From a virus: a DNA stretch of 49,682 nt. The stretch covers positions 1 to 49,682 of IMG/VR virus record IMGVR_UViG_3300015202_000015; one strand, given 5' to 3'. The translations under genes and the position numbers were made by a program. Of this stretch, positions 34,468 through 42,099 are shown piece by piece; the first letter of the stretch is position 1; every line of letters begins with the position of its first letter. The notes beneath the pieces are model-generated. The model was not told where the DNA came from, did not search any database, and worked only from the letters and a program-made list of their open reading frames with translations.

Positions 34468-35141
34468 GCAAATTTACTACCGCTATCGAATCCGCACTAT
34501 CCGATCTAGGCGCTGAGCTGTCTGCCGGCGAGCAAATCGTTGTCGGGTGGTTTCACCGTCTGTTGAGCCACCACAAAGCCGGCGATGTTATTCCCCCGGT
34601 ACCGCAGTCTGGTACGGCTACACCGCCGGCTAACGCCATCGGCTCGGGCGACGCCGCTGTACCTGTCGTAACGCCGGCACCTGCACCACCTGCACCGACG
34701 ATTGCCGAAATTGCAGGTTTGCCAGCCGGCGCAGTTCTGACGCACGGCATCTGCGGTATGACCGATGCCGTCAAAGCCAAGGTCGACGCTATTCGCGCGC
34801 GAAATCCGAATTCGAACGTATTCAGTGCGTTCTATGCATCATTCATGCGGCCGTTGCTGACGACCGACGATCAGCGGATCGAGGCCGATTGGCAAATGAC
34901 GCAGACGTATCCAATGATTCCCGGCGCTGAATTTGACCCCGTCGCGATTGCAAAAGAGGTATCAGGCTTGCAGCCTGTTACGTCCGTGCATCCGTTTGTA
35001 CTCGGCTCGGGCGTTGTTCCGGGATGCGTGATCTTTCACGACTCGTTCAAGACCGAAGCCGATGTGCTGGCAAAGATCGACGCGATCGATGCGGCTGGTG
35101 GGTATTCTGGCGAGGGCGCAAGCGGTATCGTCGCGCACTAA
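34464..35141 (+). CDS. Last gene of the late operon, hypothetical protein
   Basis: A 225-residue protein in an ATGA overlap. Residues 1-40 are helical (FTTAIESALSDLGAELSAGEQIVVGWFHRLLSHH), 41-78 are a Pro/Ala linker, and 79-225 form a folded-looking region with alternating strands and helices. The N-terminal helix plus linker is reminiscent of tail-associated proteins, but I cannot assign a role. It ends at the cluster of hairpins before the convergent junction. Confidence 0.6.
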   Translation: MSKFTTAIESALSDLGAELSAGEQIVVGWFHRLLSHHKAGDVIPPVPQSGTATPPANAIGSGDAAVPVVTPAPAPPAPTIAEIAGLPAGAVLTHGICGMTDAVKAKVDAIRARNPNSNVFSAFYASFMRPLLTTDDQRIEADWQMTQTYPMIPGAEFDPVAIAKEVSGLQPVTSVHPFVLGSGVVPGCVIFHDSFKTEADVLAKIDAIDAAGGYSGEGASGIVAH

Positions 35142-35182
35142 GTCTCAGTCTGAGACCCGACAGAATTAGGCCAAGTCCTAAT
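35142..35182 (+). repeat. Two small hairpins after the last late gene
   Basis: GTCTCA-GTC-TGAGAC (35142-35156) starts right after the stop codon, and ATTAGG-N6-CCTAAT (35165-35182) follows. Together with the terminator just downstream they form a row of three hairpins in the 3' untranslated region, which might protect the transcript end. Confidence 0.6.
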
Positions 35183-35188
35183 AGTCAG

Positions 35189-35226
35189 TAAATAAAAAAG
35201 GCTCCGTGAGGAGCCTTTTTTATTTA
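35189..35226. terminator. Bidirectional terminator at the convergent junction
   Basis: A perfect 17-bp inverted repeat: GGCTCC/GGAGCC core (35200-35205 and 35210-35215), a GTGA loop, and flanking A6/T6 and TAAAT/ATTTA arms. It gives a GC stem plus U tract on both strands, so it would end both the late (plus) and early (minus) operons. The stop codon of the first minus-strand gene lies inside it. Confidence 0.9.
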
Positions 35227-35529
35227 TGTAGTCCTAAGCAGGACAGTAATTTTGTCGTTTGGTACGATGAACACGGCGTTACCAAAAGGAAGGTATACGG
35301 CCTTATTGGCGCCGTAGCGAACAGCTAAGTAGTTCGTCCAGGCAAACCACTCGCTGTCAAAGTAAGCCTCGAATGTTCCCGGTGTTCTCGTTGGCAGCAT
35401 GAGCTTGAACACTGACACTGGTATACCGTAAGCCACAGCCAATGCACATTGAGGTAACGGCTCTAGCAACTGCTCGGGCTCGTCGATCGCTTCTGCGTAT
35501 TGCCGGCGAGTGAGCAATAGCTCAGTCAT
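35224..35529 (-). CDS. Hypothetical protein, last gene of the minus operon
   Basis: A 101-residue soluble protein with a good ribosome site (GGAG before the ATG) and an 8-base overlap with the upstream gene. It has an N-terminal helix, LTRRQYAEAIDEPEQLLEPLPQ, and a C-terminal part with strand-like segments (EAYFDSEWFAWTNYLAVRYG, VYLPFGNAVFIVPNDKI). I recognise no family. It is followed immediately by the bidirectional terminator. Confidence 0.6.
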   Translation of the reverse strand: MTELLLTRRQYAEAIDEPEQLLEPLPQCALAVAYGIPVSVFKLMLPTRTPGTFEAYFDSEWFAWTNYLAVRYGANKAVYLPFGNAVFIVPNDKITVLLRTT

Positions 35530-35713
35530 GTGGTAGCTCCTTTGCTCCTACCCATACCCAAGCCTGTACCCACGCGCCTGCGGTCGCGCACTCACTTATT
35601 TTTGCGTCTGAATCTACGCACAGATCCGCACTGTCGTTGGCGTAGTTTATTTGGGCCAAGGTGACGTACTGTTGGCGGCGCTTTTCTGCGGCTTCGTCTG
35701 CATGCGCGATCAT
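35522..35713 (-). CDS. Small hypothetical protein, 63 residues
   Basis: ATG at 35713 overlaps the upstream stop (ATGA); a longer frame to 35830 lies within the upstream gene and is not supported. The product starts with a charged helix (IAHADEAAEKRRQQYVTLAQI) and ends with aromatic residues (AWVQAWVWVGAKELPHD). Soluble, function unknown. Confidence 0.55.
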   Translation of the reverse strand: MIAHADEAAEKRRQQYVTLAQINYANDSADLCVDSDAKISECATAGAWVQAWVWVGAKELPHD

Positions 35714-35967
35714 AGCGCCGTCTCGAAGCCGTTGTAGAAAATTGTGTCCGCTACGCACGGCTCGTCGAACTCGACGATACTGGGACGCAGCGCGATGTTT
35801 CCACTCACTACTAAAGTGATCAGCCGACACGTTTGTACGTAATGGCGAACGTTGTCTGTAATCTGGATCAGAGAAATAGGCGGTGGAATTACTCGAACGA
35901 TAGGGAATGCTGTACCGAGTCCGACGCCGAAGGAAAGCAGCAGCAGCAGCGTAGGCGAAATTTTCAT
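35710..35967 (-). CDS. Small exported protein candidate
   Basis: An 85-residue protein with a clear N-terminal signal-like segment: MK, then SPTLLLLLSFGVGLGTAFP, with a possible signal peptidase I site after GTA. The mature part has two cysteines (QTCRL, EPCVA), which could form a disulphide in the periplasm. It is joined by 4-base overlaps to both neighbours. A small exported phage protein in an early/middle operon might modify the envelope or block superinfection, but that is speculation. Confidence 0.6.
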   Translation of the reverse strand: MKISPTLLLLLSFGVGLGTAFPIVRVIPPPISLIQITDNVRHYVQTCRLITLVVSGNIALRPSIVEFDEPCVADTIFYNGFETAL

Positions 35968-36185
35968 TGCTTGGTTCCTTCGGCTGCTATCTCCGCGTTC
36001 GCGGCTTTGATGATGTCAGCGAGTGCATCGGTGTTTCCTGCTTCGATAAGCACAGTCAGAAACAGTGTGCTTTTCACGATACCAAGGTGCTGCTCGAAAG
36101 CGTACCCAACAGCGCGTAAACGGCGTTCAAACACAGGCAGCTTGTAGCTATCGATGACGATACCGGCTTTAATTTGGGTTGGCAT
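35964..36185 (-). CDS. Small hypothetical protein, 73 residues
   Basis: A soluble, mostly helical protein (KLPVFERRLRAVGYAFEQHLGIVKSTLFLTVLIEAGNTDALADIIKAANAEIAA). It is the first gene of a set of four overlapping small genes at the end of the minus operon. There is an untranslated gap of 74 bases upstream with no clear promoter or hairpin. Function unknown. Confidence 0.6.
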   Translation of the reverse strand: MPTQIKAGIVIDSYKLPVFERRLRAVGYAFEQHLGIVKSTLFLTVLIEAGNTDALADIIKAANAEIAAEGTKQ

Positions 36186-36259
36186 TAGCTACTTCCTTCG
36201 GTTTCGTAGGGACTTGACGATGACAATAGAATGAAATAATACGCTGACCAAAGACTGCA

Positions 36260-36724
36260 TCACGCGCCAGAGAGTTTTTGAGTCCACGGTGCTCCTATGC
36301 CCATTCGGTGAGCTATTACTTCTGCAATTTCTGCGTGCGACATGGCGTGCGAGGCGTGCTTACCCGTTGCCCAATCGAACGGAGAATTAAGCAACAACGC
36401 CGTTTTATTAGGCAGGCCGACAATGACCCAGGCGTTGCTTTCCACCGTCCACCGTCGTGTCAGCCAGCGCAATTGCAGCACGGTCAGGCGCCCTTGCGGC
36501 TGTTTCTTCATGCCAGGAATCGGAGCTACGTACACAATACTCGACTTGGGAATACTGTCGATTTTCTTGTATTCGATCCACAGATCGTGGTGGCCATTTT
36601 CCCAGCCGTCGTAATACTTGTCCGGTGTGCCGTTGGCGGCGGCCGTCGCACCGGTCATGGACTGCCGATGTAGCTGCGGCGGTAGATGTTTCTCAATGGC
36701 TTTGATGTGTGCTTTTTCGAGCAT
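36260..36724 (-). CDS. VRR-NUC-like nuclease
   Basis: A 154-residue protein with AGGAG before its ATG. It shows the VRR-NUC / PD-(D/E)xK pattern: NGTPDKYYDG (D35), HHDLWIEYKK (D47, E51, K53), Q..WL.R after the core, and WVIVGLP as the closing strand. VRR-NUC domains are structure-specific endonucleases found in Holliday-junction-processing enzymes and in many phages, where they may resolve branched DNA before packaging. Motif positions and total size agree with stand-alone phage members. It lies just downstream of a terminator, so it may have its own promoter, although none is evident. Confidence 0.8.
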   Translation of the reverse strand: MLEKAHIKAIEKHLPPQLHRQSMTGATAAANGTPDKYYDGWENGHHDLWIEYKKIDSIPKSSIVYVAPIPGMKKQPQGRLTVLQLRWLTRRWTVESNAWVIVGLPNKTALLLNSPFDWATGKHASHAMSHAEIAEVIAHRMGIGAPWTQKLSGA

Positions 36725-36740
36725 GTGGGGCTCCTAGTAA

Positions 36741-36776
36741 ATAAAAAAGCCGCGCAGTCGAAACCACGCGGCTTAA
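36741..36776 (-). terminator. Rho-independent terminator (minus strand)
   Basis: Stem AAGCCGCG (36747-36754) with CGCGGCTT (36767-36774) and a 12-base loop; read on the minus strand it is followed by TTTTTTAT. It lies just downstream of the Ala-rich coiled-coil gene and upstream of the nuclease gene. Confidence 0.8.
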
Positions 36777-36799
36777 GGTATTGCCTTGGTGCTCCGTGC

Positions 36800-37264
36800 T
36801 CAGTTCGGTGCGAGCTTACTCGCGTGGTGCTGTTCTTCGATCTTGAAACGTGCGGCTTCGGCTTTCTGCAGCGCAGCAACGGCTTTGTCGTTGTCTTTGC
36901 TGATCTGCTTGAGCGCTTTGCTGACGTCTTTCTTGGCGTCGTTCGCGGCTTTCAGCTTGCCGGCGGCGTCGGCCACCGCGGCTTTCTCGGTTGCCGAGTC
37001 GGCGTAAGTAGCGTCTTCAGCGGCGTGCAGTGCCCGTGTGGCGACGATTACAGCGTCGTTGGCACTGCGAACGTTGCTGCGTGCTGACTTGAGATTGTCA
37101 GCGGCGGTCTTGGCAATGGTCTTGGCGTCAGCAACAGCGTTTTTTGCATCGGCGCGGGCTTCACCCAAGGGCTTACCGTTGACCAAGATGGGCTTGCGGC
37201 CACGAACGACCGGGTTGGCGGGAGTGGTGGAAACGGAGGAGATAGCGCTTTGAACTTCGGACAT
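36800..37264 (-). CDS. Alanine/lysine-rich coiled-coil protein
   Basis: A 154-residue protein with a short disordered N-terminus (EVQSAISSVSTTPANPVVRGRKP) and then a single long helix of about 110 residues rich in A, K, D and E (for example ADAKNAVADAKTIAKTAADNLKSAR). This looks like a rod or DNA-compacting, histone-like helix. It lies between a candidate ssDNA-binding gene and a terminator. It could be a small abundant nucleoid or replication accessory protein; no family is recognised. Confidence 0.6.
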   Translation of the reverse strand: MSEVQSAISSVSTTPANPVVRGRKPILVNGKPLGEARADAKNAVADAKTIAKTAADNLKSARSNVRSANDAVIVATRALHAAEDATYADSATEKAAVADAAGKLKAANDAKKDVSKALKQISKDNDKAVAALQKAEAARFKIEEQHHASKLAPN

Positions 37265-37303
37265 GAGAACCTCGATGATGGATGACAGGGTAGGGACGGT
37301 GGA

Positions 37304-38098
37304 TTAGCGGCGAGCAGGTGCGACTCGTGCACCTGTTGGCCGGGCGGGTACGCCGCGACGCGGCGGTGGAGCTTTCGCGGCGTACGCTGCGAAATCGGGT
37401 TTGCGGGTGAGTAACGGAAGGCACTCGGCACGACGGGCGGCATGCGCAGCATAGTCGGGGTTCGGTACCGGTGAGTGGAAGCTGAGCGTGGCATACGTGC
37501 CGGCCGGCGTACCGTGTACGTCGATAACGGCCTTGATCGGCGGGCCACCGAGTGCGCGCGCGATCATAGGTACGATCGCATCGAATGCCTTGATCGACGT
37601 CGGCGTCACCGACAGCGTGTAGATCGGGGCACCCGGCTCGTTGTGCGCGTTCGGGTTGTCCGGGTCGACCAGCAGAAACGCCAACTCGCGCGTGTTCTTG
37701 CAGGCTTTGCCCATACCAGTCGCGGCCGAGCCGAACTGGTTATTCGGGCAGGCACCGCACGCATCGGCTTGACGCAACGGCGAGTCCGCTTCAGGCACCA
37801 TCGTGCTGATGACTTTGCCGATGGCGTAGCAGTCCGGTGGGACCAGGTTGTTACGGTCGTAGGGCTGCAGATACAGTTCGTTGCGCGATGTGAAATCGAG
37901 AATGACGATACGAATGTCGGGGCCGAGATCCAGACCTTCGGGAGACGTGAAGCTGCCGCTGGGTTCGATCTTGAAGCGCCGACCACCAGGCTGGCCTACC
38001 ATTTCCTTGAGGGCTTGGACTTCTGCGGCGAGTTCGCTGTCGAGCGTGGCGATGGACTGGGAGGGTTTAACAGTGGCGAGAGCTTTTTTGGTTGCCAT
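37304..38098 (-). CDS. Cysteine-motif replication-region protein, possible ssDNA-binding
   Basis: A 264-residue protein. The centre holds C-G-A-C-P-N-N-Q-F-G-S and, after GMGK, a further C (ACKNTRE), a pattern I associate with a phage protein family encoded beside DNA polymerase. This cluster may bind zinc. Beta-rich segments surround it (DIRIVILDFTSRNELYLQ, IYTLSVTPTSIKAFDAI, TYATLSFHSPVPNPDY); the C-terminus is basic and disordered (PPPRRGVPARPTGARVAPARR). Single-stranded DNA binding or a replication clamp role is possible, given a beta core, disordered tail and location. The function is not proven by motif. Confidence 0.55.
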   Translation of the reverse strand: MATKKALATVKPSQSIATLDSELAAEVQALKEMVGQPGGRRFKIEPSGSFTSPEGLDLGPDIRIVILDFTSRNELYLQPYDRNNLVPPDCYAIGKVISTMVPEADSPLRQADACGACPNNQFGSAATGMGKACKNTRELAFLLVDPDNPNAHNEPGAPIYTLSVTPTSIKAFDAIVPMIARALGGPPIKAVIDVHGTPAGTYATLSFHSPVPNPDYAAHAARRAECLPLLTRKPDFAAYAAKAPPPRRGVPARPTGARVAPARR

Positions 38099-38136
38099 GA
38101 GTTTTCCGTAGGTAAGTGGCTAAGTAAATAAGTGGC

Positions 38137-38520
38137 TTAGAGTGGTTTGACAGTCAGTTTTTCCTGCTTGAACTCCTTCAGACCGGGGATCTCCTTACCG
38201 CCGCGCGTATCTTTTAACTCGGTGTAGGCTTTCTGTCCGATGCGGCGCTCGAACAGGTGTAGTGCTTTGTTGCGGTAAACGAACTGAGCGAACTTGTCGA
38301 AGTCGTCGAACTGCGCGCGGATGCTGATTTTGATTTCCGCCATCGCCTTATCGCCTTTGAATACCTTCATGCCCGCTTCGTGCATGAGGGATACCAACTG
38401 CGTTTCGAGGGTGGCGATCTCCAGTTTCAACGGCGCCACTTTTAGTTCCGCGGCTTCGTTGAGCTTGTCGATGGCTTTCTGCTTGGTGTTGATTGCTTCG
38501 CAAAGATCGCTTATGTTCAT
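38137..38520 (-). CDS. Coiled-coil protein near DNA polymerase
   Basis: A 127-residue protein. Residues 1-50 form an antiparallel-type coil (INTKQKAIDKLNEAAELKVAPLKLEIATLETQL), followed by a small folded region and a C-terminal IPGLKEFKQEKLTVKPL. This layout resembles phage proteins such as Gam-like or Gp157-like nuclease-inhibitor relatives, although the match is only in shape. Such proteins usually protect phage DNA or aid recombination. Assigned here only as conserved phage protein. Confidence 0.5.
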   Translation of the reverse strand: MNISDLCEAINTKQKAIDKLNEAAELKVAPLKLEIATLETQLVSLMHEAGMKVFKGDKAMAEIKISIRAQFDDFDKFAQFVYRNKALHLFERRIGQKAYTELKDTRGGKEIPGLKEFKQEKLTVKPL

Positions 38521-38543
38521 TGTCGTTTTTCCTAGTTAATGTG

Positions 38544-38726
38544 TCAAGTTGTTTTCAAATAATCTTTCATGCCTTTCAGCAGCACCAGTCTCGCCCCCGC
38601 CGTCATCTTCAGCTCGTGGTCGGCGAGGCGAGTTTTTGCCTGGGCGTCTTTGTGTCCCTGCTCGTAGAAATGTTTCGATGCACTTTCGACGGCGTGTACG
38701 AGGAATTTGAATTCCTGCGGGGTCAT
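38544..38726 (-). CDS. Small helical protein after DNA polymerase gene
   Basis: ATG at 38726 overlaps the polymerase stop (ATGA), giving 60 residues. It is helical throughout (QEFKFLVHAVESASKHFYEQGHKDAQ, GARLVLLKGMKDYL). Longer frames upstream are inside the polymerase gene. No known family. Confidence 0.6.
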   Translation of the reverse strand: MTPQEFKFLVHAVESASKHFYEQGHKDAQAKTRLADHELKMTAGARLVLLKGMKDYLKTT

Positions 38727-40657
38727 TTGTCGTACACCTCGGAAATATGCGCGTCGACAGCCAGCGGTAAATCCACTGCCCACGCAGGTGAAGTGGTCAT
38801 TATCTTTTCGACAACCGCCATAGTTTTTTCAGCAATCGACTCCGGCACGACCAAGACCATTTCATCGTGCGTCGTCAGTGCCAAACGTACTTTCGGCAAC
38901 TGAACGATTTGCATCATCTGGTGTGCGAGTACCTGCCGCGCCATGAACTGCGTGCGATTTTCAACGGCGAGGCCACCGTAGAGTTTTTTACGGGTCAACG
39001 TCATTTCGCCGAACCGGTTTCGCCGTACTTCGCTCACGTAGGTCAGCTGATTCTGTTCGTCCACAGCGATACCGTCGTAGCGCATCGACAAGCCTGTCGG
39101 CTCGTGGTGGCAGAATCCTGTTGTACCTACGCCCTCGTACACGACACCATGCTTGTGCGCGATACGTGTCTTGCCGAGGAACGCTGCGGTCATTACTGAC
39201 ATGGTTGATTTCCAGTCGTTGACGATCATGTAGTTCGCCGCGCGCCAACCGTATACGAAGGCTTTCGCGTCTTCGTCGGAAATATCGACGGCGGGGCCGA
39301 ACTGCCCGATGCGGAGCATCCCGGCGAAACGCGGTGCGCCCGCACCGTAGCCACACCCCAACACGCCGGTCTTGCCGACGAATCGCTCTTTCGTCGTAAT
39401 TAAATCGGCTGATTTATGATACACATTCGCCGCAGTCTGCTTATACACGTCCTGCTTATTTCGGAAGGCTTCGACAACGTCGTTTTGTCCGGCGTACCAC
39501 GCAGTCATCCGTGCTTCAATCTGCGCCAGGTCGACAATAAGCAGCTTGTACCCCGGCGGCGCGTGCAACGCCTTGCGCATACCTGATCCACGGTCGAGAG
39601 CCTGCAGGTTGGAATCGTCGCCGCCGGTCCAGCGGTACGTGCGCGCCTTGGCGTAGGACAGGTACACGGGTAGCGCTGGCAGGTGCGCACGTGACGCCAA
39701 CAGCGCCGACTTGCGCTCCAGGTTCACTGATTTGATCGCGAACCGCGCCTCTACCAGTTGACGCACACGTTTGTTCTCGTGCGCCAGCAGGCTCTTGAAG
39801 GCCAGATCCGATGCTGCGAGTGCAGGGATAAAGTCCTCCGGTACCGCGGCTTCGTTAGCGGCTTCGAGTGCTTTCTTTTTCGCTGGCGACAGCTTGGTAG
39901 GTATTTCTACACCGAGCGCTTCCAGCATCGGCATAAATGAGGCGTTACTACCGAGCTGCGTGCGCGTCACTTTCAGCGCTTTTAGGAGTGCTGCTTTGCG
40001 TGCTGTCTCACCTTCTGAGACTGCCAGCATGGCAGCGCCGTCGACCTTCAGCACCGGCTGCGCGAACATACGCACCGTCGCGTCAATGATGCGCAGCTCT
40101 TCCACCGGCAGGAACGGGAGCAGCTTGCCGAAAATGAACCACGCGTCGTCGATGTCATCCCCGGCGTATGCAGCCAGTGCCTTGTACTCGGCTTTGGTAA
40201 GCTCGCGCTTACCCTTTACGTCGACCAGCGCCTGCGCTTTGGCTTTGCCTTTGCGCCCGAAGGCTTCGGTGAGTGCCTTCAACGACGCGCCGACCTGAAG
40301 AGGCATGATCGGACGCGACATCGACATCGTATCGAAGTACATCGCCGGTACTACACCGTAGTGGTGCGACAGGATCAGCCCATCAAATTGGGTGTGGTGG
40401 GCAAGCATGCCGTTGCGCTTCCAGTTCACCGTCTTGACCCAGCGCGAGAACTGCGCCGGGCTTAGCACCATTGGCTTCGTCTCGTGGTTCCAGCGCACGC
40501 TAACGCACTGCGTGGCGAAGCGCGAGTCGATGACGTACTCCGTCGTCGCCATTTTTTTCAGCGAGTAGTCGTTGTCGTAGTAAGTTTCCCAGTCTAACCC
40601 GACGATGCCGTCGAGTTTGAAGTGTTTGCACAGATTTGCGTGGGTGGTGGGAGTCAT
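38723..40657 (-). CDS. Family A DNA polymerase with 3'-5' exonuclease
   Basis: A 644-residue replicative polymerase of the Pol I family. Exonuclease: GLDWETYY (D22, E24), AHHTQFD, and YAGDDIDDAW (DEDDy type). Polymerase motif A: IVDLAQIEAR (D376). Motif B: R425-x3-K429-x3-L433-x3-Y437-G. Motif C: THDEMV (H597, D598, E599). All core residues are present, so it should be active. Leu433 stands where E. coli Pol I has Phe762 and T7 has Tyr, a site that affects nucleotide selection. No 5' nuclease domain is present, as usual in phage enzymes. Genes before and after overlap by 4 bases each. Confidence 0.93.
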   Translation of the reverse strand: MTPTTHANLCKHFKLDGIVGLDWETYYDNDYSLKKMATTEYVIDSRFATQCVSVRWNHETKPMVLSPAQFSRWVKTVNWKRNGMLAHHTQFDGLILSHHYGVVPAMYFDTMSMSRPIMPLQVGASLKALTEAFGRKGKAKAQALVDVKGKRELTKAEYKALAAYAGDDIDDAWFIFGKLLPFLPVEELRIIDATVRMFAQPVLKVDGAAMLAVSEGETARKAALLKALKVTRTQLGSNASFMPMLEALGVEIPTKLSPAKKKALEAANEAAVPEDFIPALAASDLAFKSLLAHENKRVRQLVEARFAIKSVNLERKSALLASRAHLPALPVYLSYAKARTYRWTGGDDSNLQALDRGSGMRKALHAPPGYKLLIVDLAQIEARMTAWYAGQNDVVEAFRNKQDVYKQTAANVYHKSADLITTKERFVGKTGVLGCGYGAGAPRFAGMLRIGQFGPAVDISDEDAKAFVYGWRAANYMIVNDWKSTMSVMTAAFLGKTRIAHKHGVVYEGVGTTGFCHHEPTGLSMRYDGIAVDEQNQLTYVSEVRRNRFGEMTLTRKKLYGGLAVENRTQFMARQVLAHQMMQIVQLPKVRLALTTHDEMVLVVPESIAEKTMAVVEKIMTTSPAWAVDLPLAVDAHISEVYDK

Positions 40658-40875
40658 TCGTCTTCCAATTCGTCTTTATCGCCAAATTCATTGGTGATTG
40701 CTTCGTTGCCTGCTCTTATGCAGACGTCTTCTAATGTTTCGGCAAAATTACTTAGTTGTTCGATCCGCTCGGCTTCTGTCTCACCGGGGAAATCGTCTGG
40801 CGTCCATACTATGCTTCTGCAACCAAGTTGCGATAATTCGTTTATTAAAATATGAATACAGTCGTAATCAACCAT
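40654..40875 (-). CDS. Small acidic hypothetical protein
   Basis: A 73-residue acidic protein overlapping the polymerase start by 4 bases. It has a short N-terminal DYDCIHILINELSQLG helix, an IVWTPDDF strand, a helical middle (AERIEQLSNFAETLEDVCIRAG) and a very acidic end. No known family; coupling suggests it is made in proportion to polymerase. Confidence 0.6.
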   Translation of the reverse strand: MVDYDCIHILINELSQLGCRSIVWTPDDFPGETEAERIEQLSNFAETLEDVCIRAGNEAITNEFGDKDELEDE

Positions 40876-40878
40876 AGT

Positions 40879-41193
40879 TTACTCCTCGTACTTGTCTACG
40901 ACGCAGTCATCACTATGCCAGTATTTCGCTGCTAACAAAGGTGACTTATCGGTAATCCGCTCGACTGCGTCTTGTGGGTTTTGCTGAACGAGCATGCTCT
41001 CTGCGATTTTGGTATAGTCGTCAGCGTCCTTATCTGCGACGCAGTTATCACTACCGCAAGCATTGCAGTCGCTGCTATCGAGTAACCACCGGACTTCCCA
41101 TTCCTGAGCTTCGACATTCCACGCCGCTAATGCGTCGCTAGTGACATTCGTGCTGCCGCAGATGTCGCAGACTTTTTGCACGCGCTTACTCAC
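40879..41193 (-). CDS. Zinc-finger-like hypothetical protein
   Basis: A 104-residue acidic protein with C9-x2-C12 and C43-x2-C46, a typical zinc-ribbon spacing, preceded by a VRW/AAWN-type strand region; another cysteine follows at 51 and one near the end. The remainder is acidic and helical. This architecture occurs in several small phage proteins that probably bind nucleic acid or protein through the ribbon. Function unknown. Confidence 0.65.
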   Translation of the reverse strand: MSKRVQKVCDICGSTNVTSDALAAWNVEAQEWEVRWLLDSSDCNACGSDNCVADKDADDYTKIAESMLVQQNPQDAVERITDKSPLLAAKYWHSDDCVVDKYEE

Positions 41194-41509
41194 CGACAGG
41201 TACTCCCCACATCACGCCAAGCTGTGTAGCGAAATACACCGCGCCGGCTGGGGTTGGGAAGTCGGCGATCGTAACTGAGTCGCGGAACCTACCGTCGACC
41301 CAAGATACAACGAACGAAAAATGGTTAGCTATTTCTACTATTGGTAGCCCCTCCTTACTTAGTAATCCGCTTTCTTTCGGTGGGCGCTTTGTGTCACTTA
41401 CCCGCAATGCTGTGGCAAACTCTGGTTTCCCCCACGTCTCCAGCGCCTCCAGAATCGCTCGCGCTTCGTCAATTGGGTGCAACGTGCTGGTTACAAAATC
41501 AAGGTTCAT
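41186..41509 (-). CDS. Hypothetical protein
   Basis: A 107-residue protein with an 8-base overlap to the next gene. It begins MNLDFVTSTLHPIDEARAILEALETWGKPEFATALRV and has a likely beta core (VEIANHFSFVVSWVDGRFRDSVTIADFP). I recognise no family. Gene reality is well supported by overlaps on both sides. Confidence 0.6.
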   Translation of the reverse strand: MNLDFVTSTLHPIDEARAILEALETWGKPEFATALRVSDTKRPPKESGLLSKEGLPIVEIANHFSFVVSWVDGRFRDSVTIADFPTPAGAVYFATQLGVMWGVPVGE

Positions 41510-42099
41510 GCGATGGCTCCGTTTTCAGTAAACTCATATTCATTGGCCAGGATGTTGTTATCTACCTGTTCGTCGGCGTTGTGCCATTCGTAGGATTTTT
41601 CCAGCTCGCTGTAGAACCAACGCATTAGCTCGCGGCAAGTATCGGTGAAGTCATTTTCAAACTCCGCGCTGTGTTCGTTGTCCATCTCGAACTGCGTGCA
41701 GCCTTCGTGCGAGTAGCTACCGCGATGTTTAATGGTGCACGCGGCATTCGGCTCCAGCCTAGCGTAGCTACGAAACTCCTCGACGATACGCGTCAGCTGC
41801 TCATCGAGCGGGTGCAAACGGTCTAAGCCGGTTTCGTCAGGGAACGCAAACCGCTGCGCTGTCCACTGCCCGGTGAAATGCGCACCGTCGCCTTGCGACC
41901 AAAAGCCCGACCAACCAAATTGCAGTGTGGATTCATCAAACCCCACGGCTACCAGTAGCTCGGTCAAGTCCTCCTGTGGTGGTTCAGCGTAAAAAGTTTC
42001 TCCCTCCAAACACTTGCGCCACCACTCACGTGCACGCTCTTTGGCTTTGTCGGTAAGCTCGTCGAATGTGTAGAGCGTTACTTCAATTTTACGAGACAT
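41506..42099 (-). CDS. Conserved phage protein sometimes annotated antitoxin-like
   Basis: A 197-residue protein with FDELTDKAKERAREWWRKCLEGE at the N-terminus and FGWSGFWSQGDGAHFTGQW in the middle, features of a widespread phage family. Databases often carry the label antitoxin of a toxin-antitoxin stability system for relatives, but I know no experiment to support this. The C-terminal part is acidic and helical. No toxin partner is visible next to it. Real role unknown; it is likely an early/middle protein. Confidence 0.65.
   Translation of the reverse strand: MSRKIEVTLYTFDELTDKAKERAREWWRKCLEGETFYAEPPQEDLTELLVAVGFDESTLQFGWSGFWSQGDGAHFTGQWTAQRFAFPDETGLDRLHPLDEQLTRIVEEFRSYARLEPNAACTIKHRGSYSHEGCTQFEMDNEHSAEFENDFTDTCRELMRWFYSELEKSYEWHNADEQVDNNILANEYEFTENGAIA

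Noticed and set aside
41506-42099. A toxin-antitoxin pair suggested by a common annotation label
   Set aside because: No toxin-like neighbour is seen and the label on relatives has no clear support.
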